From Palsa-504 sp963769715 (lineage in GTDB: Bacteria > Actinomycetota > Actinomycetes > Streptosporangiales > Streptosporangiaceae): a stretch of 64,000 bases of DNA. The DNA lies in the NCBI GenBank assembly GCA_963769715.1, contig CAVYNE010000035.1, positions 1 to 64,000 on the forward strand, read 5' to 3'. The translations under genes and the position numbers were made by a program. Under the pieces are notes generated by a model. It was not told the DNA's origin, made no database searches, and saw only the letters and a list, made by a program, of their open reading frames with translations. Shown one piece after another: positions 8,642 through 17,898 of this stretch (position 1 is the stretch's first letter; each line of letters opens with the position of its first letter).

Positions 8642-9761
8642 ATGGGGCTGGAGCCAAGGAGCCGTGCAGACCAGGGTCAGCCCGGGGCCAACCCGCCAGG
8701 GGAGGAGCCGAGGGCCAGGCCCGAGCCGAAGGTGAAGTCGTTCGAGGTCGATAAGCGCCTCATTTACGGGGCGTGGGAGAAGGTCCGGGCCAATAACGGG
8801 GCGCCGGGCGTGGACGCGGTCGGCATCGGCCTGTTCGAAGAGCAGCTGAGGGACAATCTCTTCAAGCTGTGGAACAGGATGAGCTCGGGGAGCTATTTCC
8901 CGGGTGCGGTGCGGGGCGTGGAGATACCGAAAGGTCATGGGGAAGGCGTGCGTTTGCCCGGCGTGCCCAATACGGGTGACCGGGTGGCGCAGACTGCGGC
9001 GGCGATGCTGCTGGAGCAGGTACTGGAGCCGGTCTTCCACCGGGACAGCTACGGGTACCGTCCTGGGCGCAGCGCCCATGACGCGCTGGCCGTGTGCCGC
9101 CGCCGGTGCTGGACGAAGGACTGGGTGCTGGACCTTGATGTCCGGGCCTTTTTCGACTCCGTTCCGCATTCCCTGTTGCTGAAAGCGGTCGCTCACCACA
9201 CCAGCGAGCGGTGGGTCCTGCTGTATATCTCGCGGTGGCTGAAAGCGCCGATGCAGATGCCTGACGGGACCATTGTGCCGAGGGAGAAGGGGACCCCGCA
9301 GGGTTCCCCGATTTCGCCGTTGCTGGCTAATCTGTTCATGCACTATGCGTTCGATATGTGGATGGACCGGGAATTCCCGGGCTGCCCGTTTGAGCGCTAC
9401 GCGGATGATATCGTCGCTCACTGCGACACCGAGGGACAGGCCCGGAAACTGCGGGCCGCGATCGCTGAGCGGCTCGGGACCTTGGGTCTTGAGCTGCATC
9501 CCGTGAAGACGAAGGTCGTGTACTGCAAGGACGCGAACCGCCGGGGGAACTTCGAGCACGCCAGCTTCGATTTCCTCGGCTATACCTTCCGGGGCCGCCT
9601 GGCCAAGGGCCGCAGAGGCTACTTTACTGGCTTCGGTCCGGCCATCAGCGCCAAGGCGAAGAAGGCGAAAGGCAAGCAGATCAGGGACTGGCACCTCAAA
9701 CGCCGCAGCAGCGCGGACCTGTCCAGCCTGGCCAGGGAGATCAATCCCCAGGTCCAGGGCT
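8642..9761 (+). pseudogene. ltrA: Group II intron reverse transcriptase/maturase, N-terminal part
   Basis: LtrA-type intron-encoded protein, interrupted at codon 374. The order is: N-terminal RT0-like region, fingers (NNGAPGVDAVG), YGYRPGRSAHDAL, DLDVRAFFDSVPHSLL, KGTPQGSPISPLLANLF, then the catalytic FERYADDIVAHC. The gene is split inside the codons for GWINYYG by an IS at 9762-14095 flanked by a GGGCT duplication. Joining 8642-9761 to 14101-14300 restores exactly 440 codons in frame (439 residues plus stop), so the gene was intact when the IS landed. As it stands no maturase is made and the intron is probably immobile. Confidence 0.9.
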
Positions 9762-9787
9762 CAGGGCTCCTGACATAGCGCAAAAGA

Positions 9788-10465
9788 TCATGTAGTGGCG
9801 GGGTGTTCTTTGACGTCGTAGTGCAGGGTGAGCGTGGTGCCGGGGTAGGGGGCCGGGGTGGTGTTCAGCTGTTCGCAGAGGGCGGCCAGGGCGCGGGTGC
9901 GGCGGGGTGCGGAGAGCGGGTCCAGGCGGATGTGCAGGGTGCTGCCGCGGATGGTGATGTCGCCGCAGGCGTGCAGGGCTTCGCGGATCAGGGCGTAGGC
10001 TTCGTCGCCGGCGCGGGCGTAGCGGCCGTCCAGGGCGCGGGCCAGGATGGTCTCGGTGTTGCAGGCGGCCATCCGGATGGCGTGGGTGATGAGCTTGGTC
10101 TCGGTGTCCAGCTTGACCATGGCGGGGTTGTGCTGGGAGAGCGGTATTTTCGCGGGGATGGCCCTGGCGGCGGCCTGGGCGGCTTGCAGGTCGCGGCGGG
10201 CAGCTGTGACGGGGGCTTCTAGCCTGTTGAGCGTCGCGTTGGTGATGATGACGCTGGTCCCGGGGGCGGGGCTGCGCAGGGCGGCGAGGTTCGCTTCGCG
10301 CGCGGTCTGGGCGCTGGCGAGGGTTTTCTTCGCGGTCTTGACGGCGGCGGCGGCGGTTTTCTTCGCCGGGTTCGGGACCATCCGGGCCGGGTCGTCGGCG
10401 GTGACGGCGTAGGAGTCCAGGGCGTCGAGGGCGAAGTGGGCGCGGCCGTAGCGGAAGTAGTTCTC
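9788..10465 (-). pseudogene. IS transposase, C-terminal part
   Basis: The C-terminal third of the transposase of the enclosing IS. It resumes at the inner insertion with NYFRYGRAHFALDALDSY and continues through DDPARMVPNPAKK, a helical Ala-rich segment and a final beta-rich part (TTLTLHYDVKEHP) to TGA at 9788. It joins in sense to the MTSRWREE segment encoded at about 12334-12360 on the far side of the serine-recombinase element, reconstituting RWREE-NYFRYGRAHF. Confidence 0.75.
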
Positions 10466-12333
10466 GATGGTCTAATCACAAATGGCAAGTTCTGCTGTGT
10501 GCGGCGGGTGCGGCTGAGTTTGACCTGGTGGCGTCTGCCGCTTCGGCTGCGGCGGCAGGGTATCCGGGCCGGGGCAGGAATGCCGCATGAAGACTCAGAC
10601 CTGGAGTGTGCGCCGGCAGGCCATCCCTCGCCGCGATGGCGAGCGCCGGTGGGATCAGGCCTACCAGCTGCTGGTGCGCTGGGCGGCTGTGCAGCCCGGC
10701 GAGATCTGCCCGGCGGCACCGATCATGCAGGAGGTGCCTGATGCGTGTCGCGGTCTATGCGCGGGTCTCGACGGCCCGCCAGGCGCAGGCGCAGACTATC
10801 GAGCAGCAGCTTGACCGGTTGCGCGCGGCGGTTACCGGACGCGGCTGGGGGCTTGACGACCAGCACGTTTACCGTGACGACGGGTATAGCGGCGCCAGCC
10901 TTGGCCGGCCGGGGCTGGACCGGCTGCGAGATCATGCGGCACTGGCCGATCTTGATGTGGTCCTGGTGACCGCGCCGGACCGGCTGGCCCGCAACTACGT
11001 GCACCAGGTGCTTTTGCTCGAGGAACTGGCCCGGCACGGCTGCCGGGTGGAGTTCCTGGACCGGCCGATGAGCACTGACCCGCACGACCAGCTGCTGCTG
11101 CAGATCCGCGGGGCGGTCGCGGAGTACGAACGGACGCTGATCGCCGAGCGGATGCGGCGTGGCCGTCTGGCCAAGCTGCGGGCGGGCGTGCTGCTGCCAT
11201 GGACCCGGCCGCCGTTCGGGTACCGGCTGGACCCGGAGCGACCGCGCGATCCGGCCGCGGTGCGGGTCGAGCCCAGCGAGGCGGCGCTGGTCGTGCAGAT
11301 GTTCGGCTCCTACCTCGAGCCGCGGGTAACCCTGTATCAGCTCGCCAAGCGGCTGACCGATCTGGGGGTGGCCACCCCGACGGGCAAGCCGCGGTGGAAC
11401 GCCGCCAGCGTGCGCGGCATCTTGCGCAACCCGGCCTACGCCGGCCGGGCGCAGACCAATCGCACCCGGGTCACCCCGGCCCGGCAGCGCAAATCCCCGC
11501 TGCTGCCGGTCGGCCCGGGCGAAAGCCACGCGCCACGCCCGCCGGAGGAGTGGATCGAAGTCCCGGTGCCGCAGATCGTCTCCGAGGAAACCTTCGCCCA
11601 GGTGCAGGCCAAGCTGGATACCAACCAGCAGACCGCGGCGCGCAACACCCGGCATGAGTACTTGCTGCGCGCCCTGGTCAGCTGCGGAGCCTGCCGGCTG
11701 GGGTGCCTCGCCCGGCAAAACCCGGCAGGCTACCAGTACTACCTGTGCCGCGGCCATACCGACGCGCTGCGAGCGGCCCGGGGACAGCGGTGCACGGCCC
11801 GCTACATCCCGGCCGGACGGCTGGACGAGCTGGTCTGGGCTGATCTGTGCGCGCTGCTGACCGACCCCGCCCAGGCCGGCCGCGAGCTGGGCCGAGCACG
11901 AAGCGGGGCCTGGCTGCCCCAAGAACTGCAGGCCCGCCAGCAGACCGTGGCCCGCGCCCTCGGCCAGCTGCAACGCCAGCAGCAACGGCTGCTGGACGCC
12001 TACCTGGCCGAGGTGGTCACACTGCCGGAGCTGGAACGCAAGCGCCAGGACCTGGACCGCCGCCACGCCACGCTCGCGGCTCAGCAGCGCCAGCTAGACG
12101 CGATCACCCAGCAGCGGCTGGAGCTTTCCGCTGTCGCCGACGGGATCGAGGCATTCTGCCAGACCATCCGGGCCGGGCTGGCCACCGCCACCTTCGAGCA
12201 GCGCCGGCAGCTGGCCGAGCTGCTCATCGACCGGGTGATCGTCACCGACGGCGAAATCGAGATTCGCTACGTTCTCCCGATCTCCCCCGACGGGCCGCAT
12301 CGCCCTTTTTGCCAGTTGCGTAAAGACCATCTC
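10466..12333 (+). mobile_element. Serine-recombinase element inserted in the IS transposase
   Basis: A 1.87 kb element carrying a small ORF and one large serine recombinase. Its ends are defined by rejoining the interrupted transposase: TCTC occurs at both junctions (10462-10465 and 12330-12333), consistent with a short crossover core and no larger duplication. The termini form an inverted repeat, GATGGTCT at 10466-10473 and AGACCATC at 12324-12331. It contains no cargo. The arrangement resembles minimal serine-integrase insertion elements. Confidence 0.75.
10587..10814 (+). CDS. Small ORF preceding serine recombinase
   Basis: A 75-residue frame starting at ATG 10587. The N-terminal 50 residues (KTQTWSVRRQAIPRRDGERR, then WDQAYQLLVRWA) look like a genuine basic helical protein. 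The tail overlaps the recombinase gene by 74 bases in another frame. Its place inside the element, directly before the recombinase, is where accessory or directionality factors are often encoded. I know of no proven function. Confidence 0.45.
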   Translation: MKTQTWSVRRQAIPRRDGERRWDQAYQLLVRWAAVQPGEICPAAPIMQEVPDACRGLCAGLDGPPGAGADYRAAA

Positions 12334-12348
12334 CTCCCGCCACCGTGA
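10741..12348 (+). CDS. Large serine recombinase
   Basis: A 535-residue site-specific recombinase. The resolvase domain spans about residues 1-145: VYARVSTARQ with the nucleophilic Ser, TAPDRLARN, and AVAEYERTLIAERMRRG leading into the long helix. The recombinase domain is at about 160-260 (PPFGYRLD, GILRNPAYAG). A Cys-based zinc ribbon follows (CGACRLGC, then CRGH and CTARY), and a Gln-rich coiled coil is at about 395-470 (LQRQQQRLLDAYLAEV). The ATG at 10741 follows AGGAGGTGCCTG. The last five codons and the stop lie beyond the element's right end, in transposase DNA, so the target supplies the C-terminus. The frame is intact, so the element may be active. Confidence 0.9.
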   Translation: MRVAVYARVSTARQAQAQTIEQQLDRLRAAVTGRGWGLDDQHVYRDDGYSGASLGRPGLDRLRDHAALADLDVVLVTAPDRLARNYVHQVLLLEELARHGCRVEFLDRPMSTDPHDQLLLQIRGAVAEYERTLIAERMRRGRLAKLRAGVLLPWTRPPFGYRLDPERPRDPAAVRVEPSEAALVVQMFGSYLEPRVTLYQLAKRLTDLGVATPTGKPRWNAASVRGILRNPAYAGRAQTNRTRVTPARQRKSPLLPVGPGESHAPRPPEEWIEVPVPQIVSEETFAQVQAKLDTNQQTAARNTRHEYLLRALVSCGACRLGCLARQNPAGYQYYLCRGHTDALRAARGQRCTARYIPAGRLDELVWADLCALLTDPAQAGRELGRARSGAWLPQELQARQQTVARALGQLQRQQQRLLDAYLAEVVTLPELERKRQDLDRRHATLAAQQRQLDAITQQRLELSAVADGIEAFCQTIRAGLATATFEQRRQLAELLIDRVIVTDGEIEIRYVLPISPDGPHRPFCQLRKDHLLPPP

Positions 12349-12351
12349 GGT

Positions 12352-13947
12352 CATCCGGTAGATCACCCCGGCGGCGGGCAGGGCTGCAGGGGGCGGGTGG
12401 TCAGGATGTGCACCTGGCGGGTGTCGCCGGGCTTGCGGCGGGCGACCTGCCGCAAGGTCAGCACGCGGCCTTTGTGCTCGCCTTCGCTGACAGTCAGGTC
12501 CGTCGTGGTGTCGGCGAGGTCGTAGGCGTGCTCGCGGCCGTCGTCGCCGGTGCAGCTGGCCATGGCGAACGCGGCTCCGGGCAGGTCGGGGATGTCCTTG
12601 CCTGGTCGTTCTTGCGGTAGGTCAGCAGGTCGAACCCGGCGTCGGTGATGTCCGGCGAACAGGGCCGGGGACCAGCCGCCGCGGTCGAAGCACAGGACCG
12701 GCTTCGCGCCGGGCCCGGTGATGTCGCGCAGCGCGGGCAGCAGGTCGCGGATCTGGGCGGCCAGGGAGGATGACGGCTGGGCCATCACGACCAGCAGCGG
12801 GTCCCCGGCGCTGCCGGTGACCCAGGTCTCCTCGGTCGCCGGGCCGGGGAACTTCAGCCTGGCCAGGTGCATCTTCTGGATGTCCCGCTTGCCGAAGTAC
12901 GCCCGGGTGTGCCCGTCGATGTAAAGGAACCCAGGGTGCCCGGGCCGGCCGCGGCGTGGTGGCGGGCCAGCGCGAGCTGCAGGTCGGCGGCCTTGCCGGC
13001 GGCGGCGAGCTCGCCGAGCTTGCGGCGGATCGTCTTGACTTCCGGGGCCCGGTCCAGGCCCAGCACCCGGCCCAGCGCGTCCGGCGGGATCCGGGTGGCG
13101 CCCTCGGCGCGGGCCTCGCGCAGCAGCGCCATGAACACCCCCGCGACCAGCATCACCTCCAGGCCGTAGAACCCGTTCCGCAGCCGCCCGTATACCTGCC
13201 GGGCGCAGTCCAGCAGCCCGGTGCCCGCCAGCGGCGGCAGCGCGAGCAGCAGCCCGGCCAGCGGGTAGCGCGCGCCCGGCGTGAACGCCGGCGCGGCGCC
13301 CTCGCCCAGCAGCCCGAACCGGGCCAGCGCCCGCTCCCCGTCCCTGGGCACCGGATCCGGCAGCACCGGCAGCACCTCCGGCTCCGGCGCCCGCGTCCAA
13401 GCCCGCGGCCCGGTGTCTGCGACGTCCGTGCCCGCGCTGCCGGTGTCCGTGCGCCTGCGGGGACGCCTGCGGGGACGCCGTCCGCGGCCGGGCGGGCCGG
13501 GCGCAGCACGCTGCGGACCGAGGATTCCGACACCCCCGCCGCGGCGGCGATCGCGGCCTTGCCGGCGCCGTGGCGGTCCAGCTCCCGGATCCGCGCGATC
13601 ACCTGCGGGGTCAGCTTCGAGGCGCGCTGCGGCCCCTTGACGGCCGGGACCAGGGCCGCGACCCCGCCGTCGGCCAGCGCCCTCGCCCACCGCCACACGC
13701 TCACCGGGATCACCCCGAACGCCTGCGCCACCTGCACCTGGGTCGCGGCCTTCAGCTGGACCAGCTGGACCGCGGCCAGCCGCCGCGCCGCCTCATCGCC
13801 GGCATCCCACGCGAACGTGGCCAGCCCGTGCACCCACACCACGCCGCCGCCGTCCGGGCCGGCGACGACGCCCACCCCCGGGGCGATCTCCGCCGCGTCG
13901 TGCGGGAGAAGCGGCAGCGGCACCTGGGTCAGCATCCGGGCCATCAT
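12352..13947 (-). pseudogene. IS transposase, N-terminal and catalytic part, multiply frameshifted
   Basis: Main part of the transposase of the enclosing IS, read from MMARMLTQVPLPL at 13947. An N-terminal helix-turn-helix-rich region (VSVWRWARALADGG, AAGVSESSVRSVL) holds frame to about 13420. The domain RALARFGLLGEGAAP to KTIRRKLGELAAAGKA follows in a second frame to about 12950. A third frame then has FLYIDGHTRAYFGKRDIQ (Asp), VLCFDRGGWSPALF (Asp) and GKDIPDLPGAAF. Further slips occur near 12610-12660. At least three frameshifts mean it is dead. Its 3' continuation lies at 9788-10465. Confidence 0.7.
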
Positions 13948-14100
13948 CCCACCCCCGCCAGCGGCAGCAAACCTTTCATCTATTATTGCGGAAATGTGGC
14001 GCCGAGGCAAGCCCCGGCACACAGGAAAAGGAATAAAAGACCAGATCAGCAGGCCTGCGACACCCCGTCACCAAGCCGCTATGTCAGGAGCCCTGGGGCT

Positions 14101-14300
14101 GGATCAACTATTACGGAGCCTTCTACCGCTCCGAGTTGCGTTTCCTGGCATGGCGCATCAACGAGCACCTGGTCCGGTGGGCCATGCACAAGTTCAAGCG
14201 ATTCCGCGGCAAGTACGCCAAAGCGATGGCCTGGCTGCAGAAGGTGTATCAGTACAAGCCCGGCCTGTTCGCCCACTGGCAGCTCATCGCGTTCACCTAA
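14101..14300 (+). pseudogene. ltrA: Group II intron maturase, C-terminal part
   Basis: The C-terminal 66 residues of the split LtrA protein, holding the maturase domain end: WINYYGAFYRSELRFLAW, RINEHLVRWAMHKFKRFRGK and the terminal helix before TAA 14298-14300. It is in frame with the N-terminal part once the IS and one GGGCT copy are removed. No DNA-binding or HNH endonuclease domain follows, as is usual for class C and related introns. Confidence 0.9.
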
Positions 14301-14314
14301 AGGATGGACTGTGG

Positions 14315-14387
14315 GGGCCGGATGACGGGAGACTGTCACGTCCGGTCCTGAGAGCGGCGGGGGGTGAGATTCCCCCCGCCGACTCAC
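14315..14387 (+). ncRNA. Group II intron domains V and VI
   Basis: Domain V is the 34-nt hairpin at 14315-14348: GGGCCGGATGACGG pairs with GTCACGTCCGGTCC around a GAGACT-like loop. This is the canonical length and shape of the catalytic domain. Domain VI follows as GGCGGGGGG-N6-CCCCCCGCC with the branch-point A in GACTCAC. The intron 3' end is probably at about 14387. Presence of V and VI shows the intron was complete apart from the insertions. Confidence 0.8.
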
Positions 14388-14630
14388 CCGCCTGGGTGAG
14401 ACGGCGCCCGGTTGGCTACGGCCGTGCCTAGCGGGGGTGATCTGTGCGGCTACTTTCATGGCTGGCACGACTGGCCGACGTCCGATTCTGCGAAATGAGG
14501 GCGTTGCCTATGCGCGCATTTATGCACAGCCATGCATAATCTTCCATAATTGAGCCGGCGGGCTGACGTCGCAGCGGCAAATTGCTGCGCCACCTATTCG
14601 TATAGGTGAATAGAACGGAAGCCCCAAGTG
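14388..14630. other. Intergenic after intron
   Basis: No gene seen. It is AT-richer than its surroundings and contains a perfect palindrome CACCTATTCGTATAGGTG-like segment at about 14600-14617, close to the stop of the DUF3500 gene. That could act as a weak terminator or a protein site. Confidence 0.35.
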
Positions 14631-15869
14631 TTATGGCCGGGCGATGTGGATCCCGGTGCTGTGGTCGAACCGCTCGTGATGCTGGCGGAGTAGATCGATA
14701 CCGTAGTCGCCGCCGTTTGGCGTGCGGATGATGGTGTGAATGTGATTGCGCGATGGCACGACATTGTCGAACGCGACGCCCGGATGGTGATCGAACTCGA
14801 TGAGCACGACCGGGCTCTGGACCCGGTAGTAGAAGGGGCCATCATCGGCGACCGCGCCCATCCAGGCGAAGTAGGTCTCATCCAGATGCTGATCCACTTC
14901 GGACATCTTCACCCCGGAGTGGCCCTCGCGCGTCCAGCCGACATAGGCGGCAACCAGAGCCCGCAGGCACCGGCGCTGGATACCGGTCAGGTCAGCGGCG
15001 CAGACACCCGCATAAGCAACCACAGCGTTGTCCCGGAAAGCACCGGCCTGCATCCGGCCGTCGAGGAAGTCCTGCAGCTCCGGGGGGAGGTCATCGGGAT
15101 AGATCGACGGCCGCAGGACAGCCTGGGCCGCCTGCCGGTCATCAAGGGAGCGGATGAGCTCCAGGCCAGCCCGCTCCTCAGCGGTGAAGACCATCGTGCC
15201 GGCCAGCGGACCGTCGAACACCTGACACGGTTCTGAGCCCATGAAACCGGGTGTCAGCAGGAACTGGTCACCGATGACGGTGCCATTGAGGCACAGGTGG
15301 TGGCCGTCGATCTGCCACGCCCACGGCCGTTCGGCGCTGGGCTCACCATAGAAGGACAGGAAGTACGGCCACTCGCCGAAGTCGTCGGGGAATCCTGTCA
15401 CCTCGGCGAGGAGGCGGTTCAGCCGCATGATGTCGCGGGCCTGCGCGAAGCCCCGGGCCGACAGGCTGGCTTCGAGCAGCCGCAGTCCGAGTTGACGGGT
15501 CGCGGGCGGCAGATCCTCCAGCATCACGCCGTGGCGGAACACGAAAGGGTGGATGTTCAACCACATCCGACGCTCCTCAGCGTCAAGCGGAAACACGGCC
15601 CGCTGGCGCTGCTCAGCGCTGAGCGCACCGAGGAAATCGCTCGCAGCGTCGGTGATCGGCGCCGTACTCACACCGGTCGACCGGAGGGGGAACAGCCCCG
15701 GCCGCAGGGTGCCGTCCGAGGTGAGACCCTGCAGCGGCTGCTGGACGGCGCCGGCCCGTTCACCGACAAGCGCCTCTATTGGCGGCGGGAACTCAACCTT
15801 CTTGCGCGCCGAGAAGGAGGGAAGCTGACCCACCCCGAAATCCGTCCAGTGTTCCATGACCCGCCCCAT
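14631..15869 (-). CDS. DUF3500 domain protein
   Basis: A 412-residue protein matching the DUF3500 family as I recall it; the biochemical function is unknown. Typical family stretches are the early SDFLGALSAEQRQRAVFPLD, WAWQIDGHHLCLNGTVIGDQ, GEPSAERPWAW, and the C-terminal SRNHIHTIIRTPNGGDYG followed by HHERFDHSTG. The many His residues in the C-terminal half suggest metal binding (inference). There is no signal peptide or membrane segment. The ATG at 15869 follows GGGAGC; an in-frame ATG at 15857 is also possible. It is monocistronic, facing the intron. Confidence 0.8.
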   Translation of the reverse strand: MGRVMEHWTDFGVGQLPSFSARKKVEFPPPIEALVGERAGAVQQPLQGLTSDGTLRPGLFPLRSTGVSTAPITDAASDFLGALSAEQRQRAVFPLDAEERRMWLNIHPFVFRHGVMLEDLPPATRQLGLRLLEASLSARGFAQARDIMRLNRLLAEVTGFPDDFGEWPYFLSFYGEPSAERPWAWQIDGHHLCLNGTVIGDQFLLTPGFMGSEPCQVFDGPLAGTMVFTAEERAGLELIRSLDDRQAAQAVLRPSIYPDDLPPELQDFLDGRMQAGAFRDNAVVAYAGVCAADLTGIQRRCLRALVAAYVGWTREGHSGVKMSEVDQHLDETYFAWMGAVADDGPFYYRVQSPVVLIEFDHHPGVAFDNVVPSRNHIHTIIRTPNGGDYGIDLLRQHHERFDHSTGIHIARP

Positions 15870-16506
15870 GCTCCCAGCAGTGCGCCCTGCGTGCGGTCAC
15901 CCTAACATGGTCGTAGCGCTCGACGCTTCCCTCACGAATCCGGAGGCGACGTCTTCTCCTCGACCCGCTACCACACGGTCTGGGACGGACCACCCAACCG
16001 CTCAGAGCCGAAGTACCAGCAGTTCCGGGATCCCGGCCGATCGCCGTTGCCCGCCGTCCGATATCGGCACGTACCCGGCGCGCCATGCCCGCGGCCTTCC
16101 TGGCCATGGTGCTTGAGGACGCACCAGCGACGGCTCCCAGAAGACTACGTCGCGGGAGGCGTGAGCCACCGGTGGAGACCATAGGCGGGTCGGAGCGGGT
16201 TATCTGAGGATCTCTTTCGTGTCGCTGGCCGCTCTTAGCAGTCCCGGTTATGGCCCAATGGACGAGCAGCCTAGCCGTATATTTATACATCGTCGCGCTT
16301 GAGGTGAACGTCCTCAATTGCCGCATAGGGCGCGCGCCAGGTCATACGAGATCCAGCCGGTGGCGGCCCGGTGTTCGTCCGCAGGATCGACGCACACCTC
16401 GCCGGACGGCGACCTTCAGACCGGTCATGCCGCACTGAGTTGAGGTCCGGCATCGGCAGACGTCATCACGCTGAGTGACGGAGAACCTCAGGAAGAACGC
16501 GCTCAT
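15870..16506. other. Intergenic, no gene seen
   Basis: No frame on either strand has family similarity. It contains an inverted repeat TTGAGG-N7-CCTCAA at 16299-16317 in a locally AT-rich stretch (ATATTTATACAT) that could be a promoter or operator. The right edge is the left end of the IS701 element. Confidence 0.4.
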
Positions 16507-17898
16507 TTACGGCAGTTGTAGTTCGTAATCTGGGGCGCGTCGTTGCAGGTCACGGCTGTCCCCGCGGGGCATCACTGGCCTGGCACGGCAGCGATATGGA
16601 CCGATGCACGGGAAAGCTGGCGCGACTGCCGTGATCATGCCGGCTTGTGGAACACAACAACGACCCGGCAGCCGCTGCTGCCAGCGTAGATCATGCCGCG
16701 CATGCCGGCCTGCTCGATGACCTGATGGCCCGGGTAGCGCCGTGCTTTGCCCGCCGCGAGACGCGGCTGACCTGCCGCGACATGGTGAACGGGCTGCTGT
16801 CCGAGCCGGAGGATCACAACTGCTGGACGCTGGCCGAGGCCGCCGGGCACGCGAGCCCGTACCGGATGCAGCACCTGCTGTCCCGCGCCCGCGTTGATGA
16901 GCGGCAGATGCTGGACGCCGCCGCGGACTGGGCGGCCGCGCGCCTGACCGCGGGCCAGGACGAGGACGACGTGGTGCTCATCGTCGACGAGACCGCCGAC
17001 GAGAAATCCTCCGCGGACTGTGCCGCCGACGAGGAGCGCCGCGAGCTGGCCGGAGTTCCCGACGAGATCATGTTCGCCACGAAACCCCAGCTCGCGGGCA
17101 ACCTGCTGCAGCACGCCCACGACCGGGGCATCCGCGCCGGATTCACCGTCGGCGACGAAGTCTACGGCGGCCTTGACCTGCGCAAGGGCATCCGGGAACG
17201 CGGCGCCGGCTACGTCATGGACGTCCGCTCCAACTACATGGCGACCCTGCCCTCCGGCCGCCGCCTCACCGTGAAAACAGCCGCCAGCCTGGTCAAACCC
17301 GGAATGTGGCAGCGGACGCGGACCGGCTCGGCGACCAAGGGCGCCAAGGACTACCACTGGGCAATGATCGAGATCACCCCTGACGACACCCCCGAGGGGC
17401 AGGACCCCGGGCACGCCGCGCTGCTGCTCCGCCGCCACCGCTATACCGGCACCGTCAGCAGCTACCTGTGCTGGACCCCGGACCCGGTGCCGCTGGCAAG
17501 GCTGATCAAGGTGGCCGTCACCAGGCGGAGAATCGAGGAAGATCATCAGCTGTCGAAGCAGGTCAGCGGGCTGGACAGCGGCCAGGTCACCACCTGGACC
17601 TCCTGGCACCGCTGGACCGCGATCAGCCTGCTCGCCTGCGCGTTCCTCGCCGTGGCCGCTGCCTGGCAGCGTGCCGCGGACATCGGCGCGAGCGTGCTCG
17701 ACCTGATCCCCGTCACCGTGCCTGAACTGCTCAGACAGCTCCGCGGCACTGTCATCCCCGACCCCCGCCGCGACCGGCCGCACCGTGACGCCTGGGCACT
17801 GTGGCGACGCCGCCACCAGCATGGCGCCCAGCAAGCCCGCCAGCGATGGCATGCCTACGCCGGCGAGACGCCACGGTAACGATCTAAAACTGCCGTAA
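16507..17898 (+). mobile_element. IS701-family insertion sequence
   Basis: About 1.39 kb, bounded by matching terminal repeats: TTACGGCAGTTGTAGTTCGT at the left (16507) and the inverted TTACGGCAGTTTTAGATCGT ending at 17898. The right end abuts the stop codon of the DHFR-like gene. An inverted copy of the left end lies at 19210. No clear target duplication is visible. Confidence 0.8.
16647..17879 (+). CDS. IS701-type transposase with internal deletion
   Basis: A 410-residue DDE transposase of the IS701/IS4 superfamily, starting at GTG 16647. It opens LLDDLMARVAPCFARRETR and LTCRDMVNGLL, and the first catalytic Asp is in VLIVDETADEKSS. Directly after that, at ADC/AADEERRELAGVP, the roughly 45 residues that normally lie between (the SGTIGRIGLCQ-like strand and following helix) are absent although the frame is kept. 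The second Asp (FTVGDEVYGG) and the C-terminal RRRIEEDHQLSK Glu are present. The deletion removes core beta strands, so it is probably inactive. Confidence 0.8.
   Translation: MEHNNDPAAAAASVDHAAHAGLLDDLMARVAPCFARRETRLTCRDMVNGLLSEPEDHNCWTLAEAAGHASPYRMQHLLSRARVDERQMLDAAADWAAARLTAGQDEDDVVLIVDETADEKSSADCAADEERRELAGVPDEIMFATKPQLAGNLLQHAHDRGIRAGFTVGDEVYGGLDLRKGIRERGAGYVMDVRSNYMATLPSGRRLTVKTAASLVKPGMWQRTRTGSATKGAKDYHWAMIEITPDDTPEGQDPGHAALLLRRHRYTGTVSSYLCWTPDPVPLARLIKVAVTRRRIEEDHQLSKQVSGLDSGQVTTWTSWHRWTAISLLACAFLAVAAAWQRAADIGASVLDLIPVTVPELLRQLRGTVIPDPRRDRPHRDAWALWRRRHQHGAQQARQRWHAYAGETPR

Larger units (their letters stand above)
9762..14095 (-). mobile_element. DDE-type IS, itself interrupted
   Basis: An IS with perfect 19-bp terminal inverted repeats, CAGGGCTCCTGACATAGCG at 9762-9780 and its complement at 14077-14095. 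It is flanked by a 5-bp target duplication, GGGCT (9757-9761 and 14096-14100). Without the nested recombinase element (10466-12333) it is about 2.47 kb. It carries one transposase on the minus strand, now broken by the inner insertion and several frameshifts. The exact family is unclear to me; the 5-bp duplication and long single transposase suggest an uncommon IS group. Confidence 0.85.

Noticed and set aside
8225..9694. 489-codon open frame antisense to the maturase gene
   Set aside because: Lies opposite an authentic RT with catalytic YADD; its translation is Arg/Pro/His-rich without motifs, a GC-bias shadow.
12956..14431. 491-codon plus-strand frame across the IS
   Set aside because: Antisense to the transposase, which has real motifs; product is low-complexity Arg/Ala/Pro.
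14388..14630. Possible tRNA or attachment site after the intron
   Set aside because: No cloverleaf with anticodon arm and TTCGA-type loop can be formed.
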